This document shows positions 59,222 to 64,000 of a DNA stretch of 64,000 nucleotides, piece after piece. Position numbers and translations under genes: made by a program. Under the pieces are notes generated by a model. The model was not told the origin of the DNA and ran no database searches. It saw nothing but the letters and a program-made list of their open reading frames with translations. This DNA is from Coffea arabica. Taxonomy: Eukaryota; Streptophyta; Magnoliopsida; Gentianales; Rubiaceae. Where the stretch lies: positions 17,981,557 to 18,045,556 of the forward strand of contig NC_092320.1 in NCBI RefSeq assembly GCF_036785885.1, in the 5' to 3' direction. The first letter of the stretch is position 1. Each line of letters begins with the position of its first letter.

Positions 59222-60255
59222 AAATTCACTTTGATCAAATTTGATCCCTATTTAGGTTTTCAACTAATTTTTTGTCAGAATCTACCACGTGCCTTGCATA
59301 TGATCATTTTTTAAGGCAAAATTGCTATTTACATAATCCAGTGCATAATTTCTCATATTTCACAAAATGAATTATTTCGTTCTTCATATTTCATAAAATG
59401 AATTTTTTCATCCCCCACATTTCACAAATTAATTTTTTCATTCCTCATTAACCATATGTAAGAATAGTTTTTGTTTTTAACCCATGCATATATCTATTTG
59501 ATTTCACTATTCAATATTTACGGCCTTTTCTCTTTTGATAATAATTCATTTATTAAGTTGTATAGTAAGATCATCTAATTAATGGGTTCTATCTCAAAAT
59601 TTATAGTCATGTTAATAAATTGCAGTTTAAATCTAAAATTTTTACTCATTACCTTTAAAACCAACAGTTGAATTACTTATCTTGTAATTATTTTAAAATT
59701 TGAAAGTGCCAATCACTTACTTCTTTTTATCATATTTTTTTCATCCAATATAAACATTCGATAATGTTTAGGATTCAATGTCTTCTTTATTTCAATTTTT
59801 GAGTAAAAGAAAACGAACATGAGTGAAAAATTAATAATTTTAAAAAATTCATGTAGATATCTATTTGATTTCACCAAAACAGTATATTCAGGTGAAATCA
59901 AATAGAGATATATTACATGCTATTCGTACTGTTCAGATGAAATCAAATAAATATATACATGAATTTAAAAAAAAAAAGTTATTCGTACACATAATCATTG
60001 AAGGATGAAAATTTTTATTTTGTAAAATATGAGAGATGGAAAAATTCATTTTCTGAAATGTGAGAGACAAAAAAATTTATTTTGTGAAATGTGAAAAATG
60101 TAAAAAAAAATTATTTTGTAAAATATGAGAGACTATGGATCGGATTATGTAAAATTTTATTTGACAATTTTATACTTCAAAAATGATCACGTGCAAGGCA
60201 AGTGAAAGATTCCGACAAAAAACTAGTCGAAAATCTAGATAGGGACCAAATTTGA
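59222..60255. mobile_element. Foldback element with about 260-bp inverted ends
   Basis: The left end, from 'caaatttgatccctattta' through 'cacgtgccttgcat' and repeated 'atttcacaaaatgaatt' motifs (59222-59480), is mirrored at 59990-60255. The terminal arms contain several imperfect 32-34-bp direct repeats, as in foldback or Mutator-like non-autonomous elements. The centre is AT-rich and contains no transposase. Confidence 0.75.
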
Positions 60256-62410
60256 TGTCCTATGAAAGAAGACTCCTCTATGAAGTAGATTCTCGCAAAT
60301 GAAAGAAGAGCTGAGAAAATATCTCTATTGTTTAATGTCCTATGACTCTTCATATTTTGTCTTGATATGAGCAAGAATTGTTAGATATGGGCATGCCTAA
60401 CATAAGTAAAGTCTTCTAGTTTGTGGTGTCCAAAATTGAGAAATTATCCCGAAAGTTATTGAAAGTCTTGAGAATGAAGATTGAAAGTTTGCTTATCATA
60501 TTCAAATGGTGGAAGAGTCAGATGGAGCCATTCATAGTTAAAACGGTTTCACATTTAATGATGGATTTATGTTAATGTTTAAGTCTTGACTCGTTATGTT
60601 ATTTTTCAGTATTTTAATGTTAATTTAGTCATTAATTAGTAGTGAAATAATCGGCCAAGTTAAGTCTCAAGTATGGCCAGATTTAGGGTTTCCTTTTCTT
60701 GTTGGATTTTATGTTTTGTTAGTCTTTTCAAAGTCAAATTAGGAGCCTTATATTATTTCCAAATTGGATTGGTCTTGGTAGTTTAGGTTTTAATTATAAA
60801 AAACCTTCTTCTATTCTATTGTAAGACAATTTTGAGAAATGAAATAATAAAAGTGAGTTGTTTTTCCTTTAGAAAGTTCTTTGATGGAATGTGAGTTTCT
60901 TCTTGAATTGTATCAAGAAATTAAATTGCGTACTTGTGGTGTTCAAGAAACTGTATCAAGTATTTACTTTGAATACTTGTGGTGTTCAAGATAAGATAAT
61001 CAAATCATCTTGTTTTTTTCAATCCAATCACCAATCAGTTAGGTTTCTAGAGACGGGTTCTCTTTAACTATAGTAAGATAGTTATTGTTTCATAATCTGG
61101 TCAAAATAGATTTTTTCGCTGCCTAATCGACTTGGTTTTTCAAGACAAGTTCTTATTAGATCAAGTTCGTATCATATTTCTACTTGCTCTCCTACTAAGT
61201 AAGCGAATGACCAAGCTAGGCCACAGCCTTTAAAGAGTCTACCCCCAACCCACTCTAATTCTCACTCATTACGCCCCTCAGCTCTAGTTGTCCTTTTAGT
61301 AAATTACATTTTGCTAGTACTCTATTTTCTCATATTACACCCATTCGTTGGCTTTTTTCTGTTGAGAGGATGTTGACAAATTGGTGCTTCAAAAGACTAG
61401 TCATGTAAGAGCACATGAGGTGTCATAATTTCCGTAACTTTGGTATGGTTCTGGTGCAGGGACCTCTAAAGGATCTCCTTTTTCATCCATTTTTCACCTA
61501 TATATCAAACAACACATATTCCAACATGTGATCGATGGAAGTAAAAGGATTGTGGACCACATAGAGAGTTAGACTAATTAAGCACAAATTGCAGAAATGA
61601 TTTAGAGAGAGTCTTGGCTACTTTTCCTATTGTATGCATGGTTCAAAGACTCGGCCGAGTCATCACCGTTTCGGTCCCTTCTGATACGATACCGAGACGA
61701 TACGATTTCGAGATATTTAACTCACCGAGAAATCGGTCGAGATATCATCGTGAATGGTTGATACACCCGAGTCACTCCGAATCATCTCGAGTTAAATTGA
61801 ATCCAACAAAAAACCTTTAGAAAAGAAAAGGAAAACAATGATTAAAAAAGTGAAACCCGAAGCCTTTCGAGTAACAACTACTAGTAGGTCACAACACACG
61901 AGAAGGAGAAGTCAATATCGAAATCATTCATTAGGAAATAAAAACAAATTTGCCAAAGTACTGATCATGTGAGAAGATGCGGTAATATTATTTCAACTTC
62001 GTTCATGTATCAAGTATATGTACCTTACTAAATATGTACTTGATACATGAACACACCATTAATATACCACTTTGCTTTTTTTTTTTTTCAAAAGCTATCA
62101 CTTCCAACTTTTCTTTTAAAAGCGACAGCTATCCAAGGTGACAGAAAAAGTGAGAGAAGGAGGTGCAAAGGACAAGATGCCCAAAGCTTCAGTGAATGAG
62201 AGGTGAAATTTGGTGATACTTTCTCTCATCTCTTTTCTTATTTGGACACTTTTAGGGAAGCGAGATAGTACCTAAAATAGTAGGAATCAACTCGGAGAAC
62301 TGGGATTTGTGATTGCCGATCAAACTTCTCTTTCCTATCGAAAATAGCTAGTCGTCAGCTATACTTGCAGCAGTGGCCCTTTCATTGCCCTCCCTTGGTC
62401 TTTCTTTTGA
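60256..62410. other. Intergenic, possible LTR piece and dispersed repeats
   Basis: Positions 60830-61060 contain a repeated 'acttgtggtgttcaag' (60933, 60979) after 'gaaataataaaagtgagttg', which resembles an LTR with its polyadenylation region. There is no partner or internal domain. Positions 61640-61800 are a GC-richer repeat ('tcggccgagtcatcaccg', 'gataccgagacgatacgatt') of a type seen in dispersed plant elements. No gene is called. Confidence 0.3.
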
Positions 62411-63190
62411 AATAAGGACTTTTCCCGTTGGTTAGCAGGTATGAATTTATTTCTTTAAGTTTTTCTATACTCATTAGTAGGTATGAATTAGAAACGCATT
62501 TGGATTAATTATAGTCCTTATGTAACGGGTCAAGGTTGGATTAATTATGATTGTGTCCAAAATAAAATTTAGAAATTTAGATTTATCTGGCTAATTTGTG
62601 TTGTTGGAATTTATTTTGGGCTAAACACAAGTTTAACACTTATCTCTCATATAATTCAAAGTACATAATAAATTAGTCCAAATTTATTTGATATTTAGTG
62701 AAAATAATAAAATAACTATTATATCTTTTAATATAAAATTTCTTGCTAGTAATTAATTTTATGAAATAACTATTAGTAGAAGTTTCATGTTTATTGAAAT
62801 AAGGACTTTTTCCGTTGGTTAGCAGGTATGAATTTATTTCTTTAAGTTTTTCTATACTCATTAGTAGATATGAATTAGAAACGTATTTGGATTAATTATA
62901 GCCCTTATGTAATGGGTCAAGGTTGGATTAATTATGATTGTGTCCAAAATAAAATTTAGAAATTTAGATTTATCTGGCTAATTTGTGCTGTTGGAATTTA
63001 TTTTGGGCTAAACACAAGTTTAACACTTATCGCACATATAATCAAAGTACATAACAAATTAGTCCAAATTCATTTGATATTTGGTGAAAATATTAAAATA
63101 ACTGTTATATCTTTTAATATAAAATTTCTTGCTAATAATTAATTTTACGAAATAACTATTAGTTGAAGTTTCATGTTTATTGACTTTAGC
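62411..63190. repeat. 387-bp tandem duplication
   Basis: The sequence from 'aataaggacttttcccgttg' (62411) is repeated from 62798 with an offset of 387 bp and only scattered changes. The second copy ends near 63183. Both copies are AT-rich and non-coding. Confidence 0.9.
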
Positions 63191-63462
63191 TATAATAGTA
63201 ATTAATTATACTTATAATCATAATGGTCCAACTATTTGAATAATTTTCTAAAATGCAGTAATAATTTTAATAAACATTTAAAATTTCGAAGTTCTTCTAA
63301 TAAATGAACAAACGATCATTATAGTAGGTTTACATTATAGATAAGATTTTTAACTTATTAATATAATAGAAATAAATTATTACTATTATAAAATGTCTTA
63401 AACTACTTGTTGTATTTTTTTCACATATCTTTAATTATTTTGTGATGAAATAATCATTTATA

Positions 63463-63900
63463 TTGATACGTGTAACAATTACAATGCCGAGCAAGGATAT
63501 TGATTGGGAACATGATAAACCCATAGGTGGGAATAGAAAAATTGTGAGATACAATTATTGTAGAAAAGTAATGCATGGTGGCATTACAAAGTTGAAAGAA
63601 CATGTCGATCATATCATAGGACAAGTTGAAACTTGTTCAAGGGCACCAAAAGAAGTTACAGATGTAATAAAAATGCATCTAAAGGCTGCTAAGGTTCAAA
63701 GAGCTACAATAAAAAAAGAAAAAAGAAGAAATATTAAACTCTCTGCAACAAAAAAATATATATAGAATTTCAACATAGTTGGCGACGAGGAGGACGAAAA
63801 CGTTTTTGAAATTGATGAAGAAAACAGGATGGCATTGAAAAAAAAAACAGATGAAGCAAGCAATTAGAGAGAGCCAATACTTGCAATTTTTAAACAAACA
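63463..63900 (+). pseudogene. hAT transposase, BED-finger N-terminus, broken
   Basis: The frame from 63463 reads DIDWEHDKPIGGNRKIVRYN, then YCRKVMHGGITKLKEHVDHI and a CSRAPKEV segment. This is the start of a plant hAT transposase with a BED zinc finger (family pattern WEH, C-x2-C, GGITR-KEHL, C). The first cysteine of the C-x2-C pair is a tyrosine here (YNYC). The frame stops at 63765, and the acidic segment expected next appears in another frame (63780-63870). The remainder would lie beyond the window or be lost. It is probably unrelated to the hAT remnant at 23.2 kb. Confidence 0.7.
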
Positions 63901-64000
63901 ACAAAGGCATTCAGTATCTGAGAGTTGACCTTCTATGTTTATGTCAAGTATTATTTGTAAACTAAAATATTATAACAAATTTGATATCATTTTATTAAAT

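Noticed and set aside
61614-61820. A 68-codon ORF with charged residues
   Set aside because: It matches the look of a dispersed 'cgagtcatcaccg'-type repeat, with no conserved domain and no exon borders.

Overview
The window is plant nuclear DNA, almost certainly from a eudicot. It is AT-rich, its genes have GT-AG introns, and it carries a DYW-type PPR gene, an LRR receptor kinase cluster, and Stowaway, Mutator-like, hAT and LINE remnants. An asterid such as a Rubiaceae member would fit, but that is only an inference. I see no rRNA, tRNA, CRISPR or prokaryotic feature.

Left part (1-11.5 kb): remnants of a segmental duplication, called here blocks A and B, that belongs to an LRR receptor kinase cluster. 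They include the 3' exon of a decayed kinase copy (3.4 kb), a Mutator-like MITE with an exact 9-bp target duplication (7.7-8.1 kb) and a scrap of an unrelated kinase gene (9.5 kb, minus).

Middle left (11.7-21.5 kb): an intact intronless DYW PPR gene for organellar RNA editing (13.1-16.1 kb). Its 3' end abuts the C-terminal exons of a saposin-like, Canopy/MIR-interacting family gene (16.3-18.9 kb) that lacks its 5' exons and has a 1-nt frameshift. An isolated pair of prolidase exons lies at 20.2-21.0 kb on the minus strand.

Receptor kinase cluster (21.8-34.2 kb): a frameshifted and truncated kinase copy (21.8-23.0 kb), a hAT remnant with a duplicated 3' end (23.2-24.9 kb), the most complete flanking block (C, 25.6-30.5 kb) and one intact LRR receptor kinase (30.67-34.14 kb). 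The intact gene has a 219-bp LRR tandem expansion, and its only intron is stop-free and in frame.

Right part (34.2-64 kb): transposon-rich DNA with two real genes. One is an eight-coding-exon gene ending in a Rho-N domain, with a 22-residue repeat array (44.0-47.8 kb, plus). The other is a 104-residue coiled-coil gene on the minus strand with a probable 6-nt microexon (54.7-55.9 kb). Between them is a complex long inverted repeat (49.0-52.0 kb). TIR elements at 56.0-58.5 and 59.2-60.3 kb, a 387-bp tandem duplication and the start of a degenerate BED-finger hAT transposase close the window.

The genes do not form an operon or an obvious pathway. The clear theme is receptor kinase birth and death together with transposon insertion, readable because paralogous empty sites lie in the same window. 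I did not find a convincing new biological system. The best leads are the stop-free kinase intron, the microexon and the long inverted repeat.
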